A DNA stretch of 21,065 nt from Hypsibius dujardini. Lineage: Eukaryota; Tardigrada; Eutardigrada; Parachela; Hypsibiidae. A model generated the notes under the pieces. It saw nothing but the letters and a program-made list of their open reading frames with translations, was not told the DNA's origin and searched no databases. This document shows positions 1 through 9,359 of this stretch, one piece after another (within the stretch, counting starts at the first letter, position 1; every line of letters starts with the position of its first letter). The position numbers were made by a program, and so were the translations under genes. The stretch lies in the NCBI GenBank assembly GCA_001579985.1, contig LRSR01010683.1:1-21065 (forward strand). The letters run 5' to 3'.

Positions 1-325
1 ATTAAAAGCTTACTCGTTCCGTAGGTTGACATTGTGAATAGATTTTCTACTTAACAACAATATGATCTCTAATAACTTATATTGGGAAGAGTAATCTAAA
101 TGCCTGAAAAAAAGTATTGAATTTTTTCGGATACGATCTATAACGTGTTATTGCGCAGACTATTCGGTAATATTGGGTTAATTTAAAACTAAATAAATCG
201 AATTCGAAATTACTTGGAAATTTGTCGATTATGGATTAAACTCAATATTAAAACTCATACAATTTTAAAACCCTGTACTTTGTCATGATAAATGTATACT
301 CCTGTAAGAATCAATTTGTGCTCAG
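1..325. other. Non-coding, probably intron upstream of the first visible cyclase exon
   Basis: AT-rich sequence with no convincing exon. It ends in a splice acceptor (tttgtgctcag, AG at 324-325) that opens the first recognisable guanylate cyclase exon. The missing half of the ligand-binding domain and the signal peptide must lie further left. I see nothing else in it. Confidence 0.6.
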
Positions 326-1989
326 ACACAAAGGCATTGCTCGCGCTCTCCGTTCCCATCAGCGACCTCTCTGACATCGATCGCTACCCGACTGTACTGA
401 ATTTCTTCTCCATGCCGGATGCGTACTTTGTTCACACTGTGGCACTGCTGGCTCAGCGCTTTCGTTGGTCCGGCATCAACGTGTTATGCAACATCGAGAG
501 TTTCTTCGAGGGGAAACTATGCCGACTCTTTGACGAGTTCCTGCAAACCAGCGTAGCGAGGAATTTGGAAATTCATAAGACTTTGGTCGCAATCAGATAT
601 GAGGATGAAATGTATGCTAACTTCACAGCTGTGTACCCTCACTTGACAAGCCAACGAGGTGAGTATAAGATGGAAGTCTTAATTTTTAAAAATCGCTCGG
701 CTTGACCTAATTTTTATCTATAATCTTCTTTGTAAAAAAAGAATCCCTTTTTTGTGTTGTAAAAAAACTCAAGTGGGGCGGACTCTATAACAATCCGGTC
801 ATTGGTTCACAGTTATAATGGTGTTGCTTGGACCGCCGCTGCTTCGCACGTTTATGATCGATGCTCACAGCCGGAATATGACCAATGGAGATTACGTATG
901 TGAAGGTCAATGGCAAACTTGTTAATTTAATCTTCCCAGCGAATCATTATGAGTGGGATGATTTTCCCAGATTTTCTTGGCATTTGGAATCGTTGGCATT
1001 CCCAGTCGTAACGCATTTGTCTGGAGAAAGAATCAAACCGATGACAAAGTGAGGCAATTTTATTGACCGTTCCTTTATGGGCAACACGCAAACAATCGCT
1101 CGGGCATTAGAAAAATACCAATTGTACAATTTTTTTTATTCAAAACATTGTTTAGGAAGCCTTCCTGGCTTTCCAGAGTTTGATAATTATTGCGGACAGT
1201 GAGGGAAATCACAGCGGTCCGCAAGAGGTCAATTGGAAGGTGCACATGGAAATGAAGCGTCGATACAATCTCATGCAAAAAATCGAAGACGAGGTAAAGT
1301 AATACCAAATCCGCAGGCTTTCAAAGCCTTTGGGAAAAAATCTTGAAATCAACGGTAACACCATAGTTCTTTTTGATATCATTTAGGACTTAGAAATGCC
1401 ATTGAAGCAATACGAAATCTTTGCGATTATAGCTTCGGTTTGTACAGCGTGCATTTGTACATGTATTTGTTATGTATTCGTATATATGTAATACAAACTG
1501 TTCTTGTTTTGTATTTTTGGTGATAATAACAAGCAGTTTTCACAGACGTTAGAACGGACTCGCCACTATCTCGACCGCATGACGATCGCAGACTTTGTGA
1601 AGGAGTGCTGCAACCAGTCGTATAACCTGACTAGCCGACAGGTCTACGTGGATCAGTTGGGTGTCCTTCGATCACTGACGGTTGCTAAGCGGCTGAGTCC
1701 TTCCGGGTTGTTTGAGGCAAGTATACACCGTTCTTTACGAATATTATACCAGCAAACGATTAAATAAATACCTTCGATCGGCCCTTACAGTCAGTGATCA
1801 CTTGCAACCTTGTGACTGGGAACGTTGACCTTTTGGAGACCTTCAATTGGTTTGGTCTAGCCAGCTTGCCCGGCGAGATAGATCATTGCGGTCTTCAAGG
1901 AGAAAACTGTTTAGCTACAAGAGAACCGGGTTCGTGTGAGGACCAAACATTAAGTAGTGCCATCTCATTTTTTGTGAAGAGTCTATCAG
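326..1989 (+). CDS. Cyclase exons 1-6: extracellular ANF-receptor ligand-binding domain (C-terminal part)
   Basis: Exon 1 reads YPTVLNFFSMPDAYF then FRWSGINVL, the usual periplasmic-binding-like pattern of a Y-P-T strand followed by a helix and F-x-W. Exon 2 (813-895) gives a strand and then AHSRNMTNGDY, the familiar M-T-N-G-D-Y turn of these receptors. Exons 3 (971-1048) and 4 (1177-1293) are 78 and 117 bp, both phase 0, and are missed by simple ORF searches. Exons 5 and 6 carry the end of the domain and the juxtamembrane cysteine pair HCGLQGENC, matching the disulphide hairpin before the membrane in natriuretic peptide receptors. Possible N-glycosylation sites include NFT, NMT, NQS and NLT. 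The exon 5/6 boundary has two phase-compatible solutions, one of which uses a GC donor. Confidence 0.82.
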
Positions 1990-4900
1990 GTATCCGGATT
2001 AACTGAACTCATATTATTGTAATTTATTCTCACATCACTTACTTAAAAAAACTTAAATTGAAGAACCAGTTCGAAAATGAAAGGAAAAAGTAATCTTCTG
2101 ATATGTGCGCAGCGAAATTATTACATTTATTCTGATCTGACACCTACTTTCCATGGGAATTTTTGATTTTTCACCTGAAATCGAATCTACAGTAGGCTAA
2201 ATAAGCAAGAGATTCTTTCCTCGCATCGAACTTCTTTTTGAATTCAAAGTCAAAGGTCGTCCCTCTATTATCGAAATAAGGAGAAAAACAATATTCAATC
2301 CGGCTCAAATCGTTTCAAAAAATAAGGTGACATTACTTAAGGTTTTCCCCTCGCATCATTTTATCCGCAAATGCGTGAAAATGATTATAACACATTTTTT
2401 CCGCTGTCAGAACTGATTGGGATTGGAATACCGATCATTTGCATCATGTCCGTCTTGCTGACGGCTCTGAGCATCTTTTTTGTGCGGTAAAATAGTATTT
2501 CAATTATCTCAACAGAACACGGAGAAGAGAGAAACATGATATACTGACATTTTCAGACGAATGACGCTGCAAAACCGCCTCGCTCATCTTGTATTGCGAA
2601 ATATACGGTTGGAAGAACCGGAAACGTACCGCATGGGTTCGCAGCCACGAGTGACAAAGCTGGAGCAACTTGGGACGGCTGGGTTTTATGGTGAGACACC
2701 GGTGTATGTTTGGGAACTCTCCACAAACATGGGCTTACAGCGGCTCGCCCACAACCTTGCTTTGGTCGACGGATTAGTTGCGGTAATTCATTTGTCAATG
2801 AGTATCATAAAACAAAATAATTTATTTGAGACGTTTTGTGGGCAGCTTTTAAAAGGGGGCGAAGGTAGGCGTGGGTGGGTTGACGAGGGTGAAATTGGTC
2901 GGAGTTAAGTGGGCGTGATTGGGTGTGAGTTGTGGTGGGTGGGCATAGATGGTAGGGGTGGGCGTGAATACTGCTGTTTAGCTATTCCACGTACCAAGAT
3001 GGACGGAATAAATTTTTGTCGATAAAATTCTTTTATGCCATGAAACCATATGGTCAGATAACTGTAGCTAATTTTTTTATTACCGAACTTTTTTCCTAAA
3101 TCAGTTTTCATTCTTTTGATACCAAACTATACCTTATCTCTAATTCTTTCACAAAAACGTCGGGATCGGCAATAAAAATACTGGAATCGGTTATAAAAAT
3201 AACGTCTTGGTTCGGTGAATGACCAAGCAGCAATAATCACACCCACGTCCACCCACGTCCACCCACGTCCACTCACCCACGCCCACTTCCGCCCACCTTC
3301 TAAAAACTGCCCTTTTTATGAATTATCTGATTTTAGGGACACCAAATCAAGTGCAATGGTTAAAAAAGAAATTTATTTCATTTTACTTTTTTAATTTTTA
3401 TAGGTGTTCCTTTATCATTTTTAACTTCCGAAATTTTTATAATTAGTTTTGAAATTTGATGAGCCAATTTTTGTATTAATAGGTATCACGCGCTCGTCAC
3501 CCTTTCATTGCTGACTTTTACGGAATCCATTTTAACCGAACATCATCCAGCTTAGTTTTCGAACGGCCCATAAAAGGGCCGTTACACTCGGTCATTCGGG
3601 CTAATGAAATGATCTTCGACTTTGACGTCCGTATGCAAATAATGAACGCCATGATCTTGGTAAGTTAAAATTTACTTTGTGCTATTTGACACTGAGTCGA
3701 AAAATGGAAGAAAAAACAGGCTTTCAACAGGCCCTGCATTTCATCCACACATCCGATCTGAGCTATCACGGCGCCTTCAGCAATGAAGTCTGCCTCATCA
3801 ACGATCGCTACGTCCTGCGTGTCGTTCACGCTGGGTTTCTTCGGCTCCTTAATCTATTTCGTGACGAAGGCTCCTTCAGATCATGCTGCAGAACGTCTGC
3901 AAATAAGGTTGCCATTATCGAGCAATATCGCGGGGACGATATCAAGAACCTGGGCGTGGTTCTCGCAGACATGTTCAATATCGACCCCTACGGTACAAAA
4001 TGTGCAATATACAAAGGGTCCGCCAGCAAAGTGTGAACAGTTTTTTTTTCAAACAACAACAAAAACCAGAATATCCCGACTACTCATTTTCCATCTTTCA
4101 GATCAGGAAATAGGTTGAATTTGCTGAAATCGAGTTTCAAAGTAATCTGATACTTACCCGGGGAGAAGTTATTGAAATGGTCTGAGTCGCGTTTTTACCA
4201 CGTCAGGAGAGCGTCCATTTTCAGACTTTTTACACGTTGAAGAGAGTTACCAATATAATCAACTTTTTACAGTCTCACCTGGCCCGACGTTGCGCGCATC
4301 AGTCTCAAAATGACCGCAGATATATCACAGGATCTAATTAGTCGACAAATAAACAAAGGAAAGCCATAAAATCTTAAACCATTGAACCTAAAAAACATCA
4401 AACTTGAACAACATCCATCTTTAGTTTTGCAGAACGGGAGTCTCAATCAATAAATCAGCGTGTCCTTTTTTGCTTAAATTTACACAGTAACAAAGAGCTC
4501 TATTGTTAAAATTACATCCTCCTATTTATTTAAACAACCGTTATTAAAACTGCAGGTGTGTTGGCTTGATTCCTTGGGTGAAGGACTTTTATTAGAGGAC
4601 AGGAGCCAGCCTATATTTTGTAGTTAAAAAAAACGTTTGAAATTACTGCGTCATCATGATAAAATCGGCATATCTGAAACTGTCCGCATTTTTCTGACGC
4701 ACCCTCTGTAGGTCCTCGTTTGTAGAAACCTAGTTTGTAATAATTAAGTTCGTAGTAAACAGTTCGTGACTTGCACCCCAAAGAGGGGGTCGGGATGGGA
4801 CAAGGGAGATAAGGCCTAGCTTTTAAATTCAATCCAAATTTTGGCCTATCGCCGTCAGTGATTGAATTTACGGGGAGACTGACTATAGAAATATGATTTC

Positions 4901-7483
4901 CAGATCGAATACGTTCCGATTCGGAAAGTATTTCAGAAGCCTAACTCAAATTGACTCCACTTTAAATTTAATTAATAGAATCACATTTCTGATGGTTTTT
5001 GAAAGTCATTTTACTGTTGTTCGAATAGAATAACGTTTTCTGGCGTAATTTCAATATTTCAGAAAACCATGGAAGACTTCAGTTTTCCTGATTTTGATTA
5101 TAAAAACGTTTGATGATTTCTTATGTGTTCCCTCTCAGAATTCAACTTGGAATTGATTGAAATTGGCAGAATAATTTTCGGGCATGAGGGGGCGGAGTTG
5201 TGAATCATTTCGGCAACGTCATTCGTAATTTTTCGCTCAGTCTCAAGAATGATTTGTAGTTCCGGCCCTTGACATTCAACAGGGAATCTATTAACGCCAA
5301 CCGATTCCAAATTGCATTCTGTTAGGAAAAATCATAATCACCAGGAAAATCTCTTCTGGAAATGAAAGGGAATCTTTTCTGGAAAGTACGACAGATCTTT
5401 CCTTCTTTAGTGGCGAAAGAACTGCAATTTGAATCAACGAACACTATCCACCAAAAGCTCCATGAAATGGTAGCTCGTTGCTTGGAAAGTGAATCACACG
5501 CTCGTCCTACAGCTACGGACCTCAAGCGCTGGCTCACCACGGTCGGAGTACCCAAAAAAAACTTTGTCGAACTACTGCTCGACCGTTTGGAGAAGCATTC
5601 CGCTTCACTGGAAGAAACGGTTCAGTCGCGGACCGAGGCGTTGTTGGATGAGACGAGAAAGGTCGACGACCTTCTCCGAGAAATACTACCATCGTATGTC
5701 ACGTCTTTTCATGAACGAACTGTAAACAAAATGGATGAAGTAACACCTGCTACAATTATATTTCGATGCCTAGAGCAATCATAACAAAGCTTCGAAATCA
5801 CGAACCCATCATCGCGGAGATGTTCGACAGTGTGACTATCATGTTCAGTGACATCCCCGCGTTTGGGTTAATCGTCGCACAAAGCGAACCTCTCGGGGTG
5901 ATTGAGTTTCTCAATCACCTCCACACCGCTTTCGACCGGGTTGTTGCGCAGTTCGATGCGTACAAGGTGGAGACCATCAATGACTCTTACGTGGTACGCA
6001 GTAAGGCACAGTGCTTTTCGTTGCGCCTTTGTCAAGTTTTTAGTTGAGCTGAAATTAAAACTCTACAGCATGCAGATTGTCACTCAATTGCGTTAAACAT
6101 TGTTCAATCTCATTTGTTCAGGTTGCTAGTGGTCTTCCTGTGAGGAACGGTGATCGCCACGCGGAGGCGATCTGTCGGCTGGCACAACAACTTTTACGGG
6201 CCGGCGCTGCGGTGCACATTCCCGCATGGGGCTTCGTCACAATCTGTCCGCGAATCGGCATCAATTCCGGTTTGGATTTCATTCTGAATTTGCCTACCTG
6301 GCTTGCGTAACTTTCAAGCACCCAACTTCCAGTTTTGTTATTACAGGATTCATAGCGGCTGGAGTCGCGGGGACTCGTGCGCCACGCTACTGCCTGTGGG
6401 TATTATTAATTAGGGCTAGAAACCGAGAAACAGAGAAACCACCTCCAAAGTGTTTAGTACTGACTGTCCGAGCTTTAGCCAACAATTTTCACTTGTTTCA
6501 CAATAATTTATATTAGCAATCAATATATAATTTACATTACCAAACAATTTGGCTTTAAATCGAGATAGGCATGAATTCGTAAAACAGCTGTGCTATCGTA
6601 CATGGCGCGCCATTAAAGGTATAGATTGAGTTATTGAGAATTTTAGCCACCTCAATGCGCGTAGTTTTCTAGCATTGTTGAGTAGTTCTAACAAAGTATT
6701 GGGCAGCATTCCAGAAAGTCTCGAACATTACCAAACGCAGTAACTGTTGAAAAACTTTGAAGTCTCACCGCCGAATCGTTTAAACCGGAATTTTTCTGGA
6801 CTGACATGACTCTTGAGCGAAACTTTCCCTATACGCGGGATTTTCCAAGCATGGTCCAAAACAGAGCTGCGCTTGCTACTTTGCTGAACATATGACTAAA
6901 TTACCTTGATAGCGCCACAGACCATGACACGTCAGTTTTGATAACCCAAAATATGTTTTTCAATAAATTTTTGTGAGTGATCGCTAGACTTGTTTCTTTG
7001 GCAGATTCGGGGATACAATGAATACAGCGAGCCGCATGGAATCACATGGAGCGGGTCAGTTGCCTGCATTTTTTTGTCCTTTAGAAGTCCATTGCGCCTT
7101 ATTCTGTACCCATTTAAAGATAGGCAACACCCATGCTTGGTTTGTGTGCTACGATAAACCTAAACCTATCTGTAGCTAACAAGATCCACGTGTCGTCATC
7201 GACTTACAAACTGGTTGAAGAAGCAAGACTGCGCACGAACGACGTGGAACTTGACCAGCTGGTCTTCAAAGCTAGAGGCCTCGTCCCCATCAAAGTAAGA
7301 CATTTCGTTTTGCTACTGTATGTTAACCGCTATGCTCATAACCCCCGGTACTGCTTTCGCCTGTTTCATCATGCTGATATTAAAACGTTTGTTGATCATC
7401 TTCTCTGTCAATAGGGAAAGGGATTGGTGAATACTTTCTGGTTATCATCTTCAGCAGCTGACGACCACCAGATGGCCGTTTGA
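326..7483 (+). CDS. Receptor-type (membrane) guanylate cyclase, 17 exons, 5' end outside the window
   Basis: Predicted to make cGMP from GTP at the plasma membrane when a ligand binds outside. Exons, all joined in matching phase: 326-658, 813-895, 971-1048, 1177-1293, 1546-1716 (or 1720), 1791 (or 1795)-1989, 2411-2486, 2557-2782, 3483-3659, 3731-3992, 5345-5693, 5774-5993, 6122-6269, 6347-6395, 7005-7054, 7176-7294 and 7415-7483 (TGA). The visible product is 907 residues. Domain order: ANF-receptor ligand-binding (1-326), transmembrane helix (327-350), kinase homology (about 353-640), signalling helix (646-690), cyclase (about 691-895). This order is that of natriuretic-peptide-type and orphan receptor cyclases. 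Family members run about 1000-1100 residues, so roughly 100-200 N-terminal residues are missing. Introns range from 71 to 1352 bp. Which receptor-cyclase subfamily it belongs to is not determinable here. Residue numbers count from the first complete visible codon. Confidence 0.9.
2411..2486 (+). CDS. Cyclase exon 7: single transmembrane helix
   Basis: A 76-bp exon between acceptor ccgctgtcag and donor GTAAAA. It encodes a hydrophobic run starting ELIGIGIPIICIM and ending LSIFFVR, about 22 residues, followed by basic residues continued in exon 8 (RRM). The split codons match on both sides: G from exon 6 plus AA, and CG plus A of exon 8. The position between the juxtamembrane cysteines and the kinase-homology domain is that expected for the membrane anchor of a receptor cyclase. 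Confidence 0.85.
2557..5570 (+). CDS. Cyclase exons 8-11 (first part): degenerate kinase-homology domain
   Basis: Exons 2557-2782, 3483-3659, 3731-3992 and the first part of 5345-5693. Recognisable landmarks are GFYGETPVYVWEL (beta strands 1-3, with no lysine where an active kinase has VAIK), HPFIADFYGI, RPIKGPLHSVI plus FDFDVRMQI (the hinge and helix D region), LHFIHTSDLSYHG with a downstream Cys (in place of HRD), VLRVVHAGF (in place of the DFG strand), DDIKNLGVVLADM (the D-x-x-x-x-G helix F pattern), IFPSL and CLESESHARPTATDL (the final C-x-x-x-x-x-x-R-P helix). The APE motif is not visible. In this family the domain is an ATP-responsive regulatory pseudokinase, so missing catalytic residues are expected, but the activation segment is more eroded than usual. 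Confidence 0.8.
2840..3313. repeat. G-rich / C-rich imperfect inverted repeat inside cyclase intron 8 (possible MITE)
   Basis: The left edge starts gggcagcttttaaaaggggg and runs into GGGTGGG-type sequence to about 2965. The right edge is its rough reverse complement, ending ccaccttctaaaaactgccc at 3312, preceded by three tandem acccacgtcc decamers (about 3241-3270). The two flanks would pair across about 300 bp of AT-rich centre. I see no clear target duplication, so assignment to a transposon class is open. An imperfect internal repeat built on atcgg..ataaaaata lies near 3160-3206. Confidence 0.45.
3993..5344 (+). other. Long intron 10 of the cyclase gene (1352 bp)
   Basis: It runs from donor GTACAA after codon-phase G3992 to acceptor atcaccag at 5344. 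The phases on both sides match and restore a continuous kinase-homology domain, so no extra exon is required. I saw no repeat, inverted termini or coding segment in it. A small alternative exon cannot be excluded. Confidence 0.6.
5345..7483 (+). CDS. Cyclase exons 11-17: signalling helix and class III guanylate cyclase catalytic domain
   Basis: Residues 646-690 form the heptad-like linker (LLLDRLEKHSASLEETV ... LLREILPS) that couples kinase homology to cyclase domains. The catalytic domain keeps both metal aspartates, D716 in FDSVTIMFSDI and D760 in YKVETINDSYV. It keeps the guanine-selecting pair, E756 in KVETI and C828 in APRYCLFGD, and the transition-state pair N835 and R839 in MNTASRMES. 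It should therefore work as a homodimeric guanylate cyclase. Two changes sit beside these sites: the common GFT after FSDI is AFG here, and the G before the second aspartate is N. The exon 14 donor is GTGGGT at 6396, one codon earlier than the stronger-looking GTATTA, because only that choice restores CLFGD. The last exon reads GKGLVNTFWL and ends at TGA 7481-7483 after a 12-residue tail. Confidence 0.9.
6396..7004 (+). other. Intron 14 of the cyclase gene (609 bp)
   Basis: It is bounded by GTGGGT at 6396 and ttctttggcag at 7004. It splits the highly conserved CLFGD motif between the codons for L and F. There is no other feature I can support. Confidence 0.7.
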
Positions 7484-9230
7484 GTTTGCACGCCGAATAC
7501 ACAAACCAAACTTTAACCGGGTAGTACCATAACTGCCACAGTTGAACCGCAGACAGCCCAGCAGCTTATCTATATCCACTTTCGTTTTCCCCTTATAAAT
7601 TCTCGTATTTCGAGCAAATCGTTTTCAATGACATTGAAGAGCCGCGCACGAACAAAACGATTTCTGCTGATTTATATAAAATTGCCGTGACCTGTTTCTG
7701 TTTACTTCTGAGATGCCAAAAGAGGGAATTATTTTCCAGCAAACATAAAGAAAGATAAGTGTCGTTTTAACAAGTTTTCTTCTTCACAGCAACTTTTCAC
7801 GACTCTCGAGTGCTGATGGACGAAATACTCTGTAACTCTGTGACACTGTAGTTTTTATATTGAATTAATAACAACTAACCGTGTTTGTTGCTGCGCCGAT
7901 AAGACGAGAACTGTAAAAGACACATAGCTTTGCTGTGAAAAAAGTCTCTTCAAACGAAGGTCGCTTACTAAGCCCGGGGGAAATTTCGAAATGGAAGTGA
8001 CTTTAGCATTAATACCTAAATTTGAGCATCCTGCCCTCGCATCCTGCCCTCGCTTATTCAACTGCTTTAGTGTTTATATACAATAAGATCCTGTTTTGGG
8101 TTCCTCTACTGTATGTTGCTTGTTGTGTCCCAGATTTAGATGCATCTTTCAAGACATTACTACTTTACAATGCTATATACAGAAATCATTAGGAAATCAG
8201 CATATGTTCCACTCATGCAGCTGCTTGCATGTTACTTGCAAACTTTTCATTTGGTGTGTTTTGTCAAACAAGACTGCACGTTGTTTGACTGGTGAAAATT
8301 TCAAACGGCTTATCGATCGATCAACTCAATATACGCATTACGAATTTCGTTGCCCAGAAATCTTGATTTGTTGTCGCTTTCTTCGATCGATTGAGTGTGT
8401 CACCCGTTTTCAGTTTCCACTGTGCCAAATTTCAGTCTTTAATTTCAAATATATTTTCCAGATGAGTACAGTCTACTTCTTTGTGCTTAGTGGCCAGATT
8501 TTGACCGGTTTTTGCTATAGAAATTAAAACTTTATAACATGTGTAGTCTTGCTGCACCCACCTCGCCGATAATAGAAGACCTTGCGTAACACATAAAATT
8601 TAAACGTAACCCTGACCGAGGCAGCAAAGAAACGTAAAAATTATAAATGCCTCGTTTCTCAAGTCTCGGGGTTACGTATATATGAGCCCGCGCTCGTAGT
8701 ACTGTGTCGCCGCTTCTTTTTACGTTTCTTTCCAAACGCAGTGCATGAGTCAGAGAATGACCCGTTATTAGCTATTTGAATAAATCATAATGAGACGAGT
8801 CCAGCATAATTTACATCATGACTCCTCACGCGTGACGTATTTTGGTTTTCTCGCGCCAGGTACAATTCAGTCGCCCGACGCAACGTTAACCCGTTCACCC
8901 GGCTCAATTACAGAATGCCCCCTTCATATATAATGATCCGACATTGTTAACAAACGCGTACTTAGTAAGGAAAGACGTTTTGCCAATGAGAAAAAATTAT
9001 TTGGTGAACAATTTTGACTGAAATTTCAAATTGCTTTTTGGAGAGCACGGCAGATGTAAAAGGTTTGTATAGCTGAGGGAGGGTGCATTAAAACCTGACG
9101 CGTTTCGACGAACACAAAACATCCGTGTTTGTGCACTTTTCACATTGCCGGGGAAGTGCCATTTCAGTAGCGTACGAGTACACGGAGTATACGGAGGGTG
9201 GTATTTGCTGTAGGAATGATCTTAAGACGG
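7484..9230. other. Intergenic region between convergent cyclase and GPCR-A genes
   Basis: Holds the 3' ends of two tail-to-tail genes. I find no clear AATAAA close behind the cyclase stop. Small structures only: a 13-bp direct duplication (gcatcctgccctc) at about 8027-8052, and a partly complementary pair around cgtaacccYga near 8607-8617 and 8667-8676. No coding region is supported; the open frames here are unlike any family I know and lack splice or start support. Confidence 0.5.
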
Positions 9231-9359
9231 TCACCTATGCGTTAGCTCTTGTGGTTGATGGGAACCGCCGTCACTTTCCACTTGATTACGCTTTTTCACC
9301 TTATCAAGGATGCGCAACAGCCGCGTTCGGTATTCCATATTCGACAGTAGAAGGATGCA
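9231..9359 (-). CDS. GPCR A exon 3: end of TM7 and cytoplasmic tail
   Basis: 129 bp. It follows acceptor ttataattacag and reads CILLLSNMEYRTRLL, then a charged tail ending THR before TGA (complement at 9231-9233). It was identified by its match to B's last exon (CILLLSNVEYRSRLL). E-Y-R after S-N marks the junction of TM7 and helix 8. Confidence 0.85.
   Translation of the reverse strand, partial: CILLLSNMEYRTRLLRILDKVKKRNQVESDGGSHQPQELTHR

Noticed and set aside
292-325. ATG or other start for the cyclase within the first open frame
   Set aside because: A strong acceptor lies at 324-325, the ligand-binding domain is clearly missing its N-terminal half, and no signal peptide is visible. The frame before 326 is read-through of intron.
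1990-2410. Possible minor-class (U12) intron because the donor is GTATCC
   Set aside because: The donor continues GG rather than TTT, and no TCCTTAAC-like branch site is seen before 2410. An ordinary intron fits.
8096-8527. Open frame of 143 codons between the convergent genes
   Set aside because: Cysteine- and phenylalanine-rich low-information peptide from AT-rich DNA, with no recognised domain, no ATG at its start and no neighbouring exons in phase.
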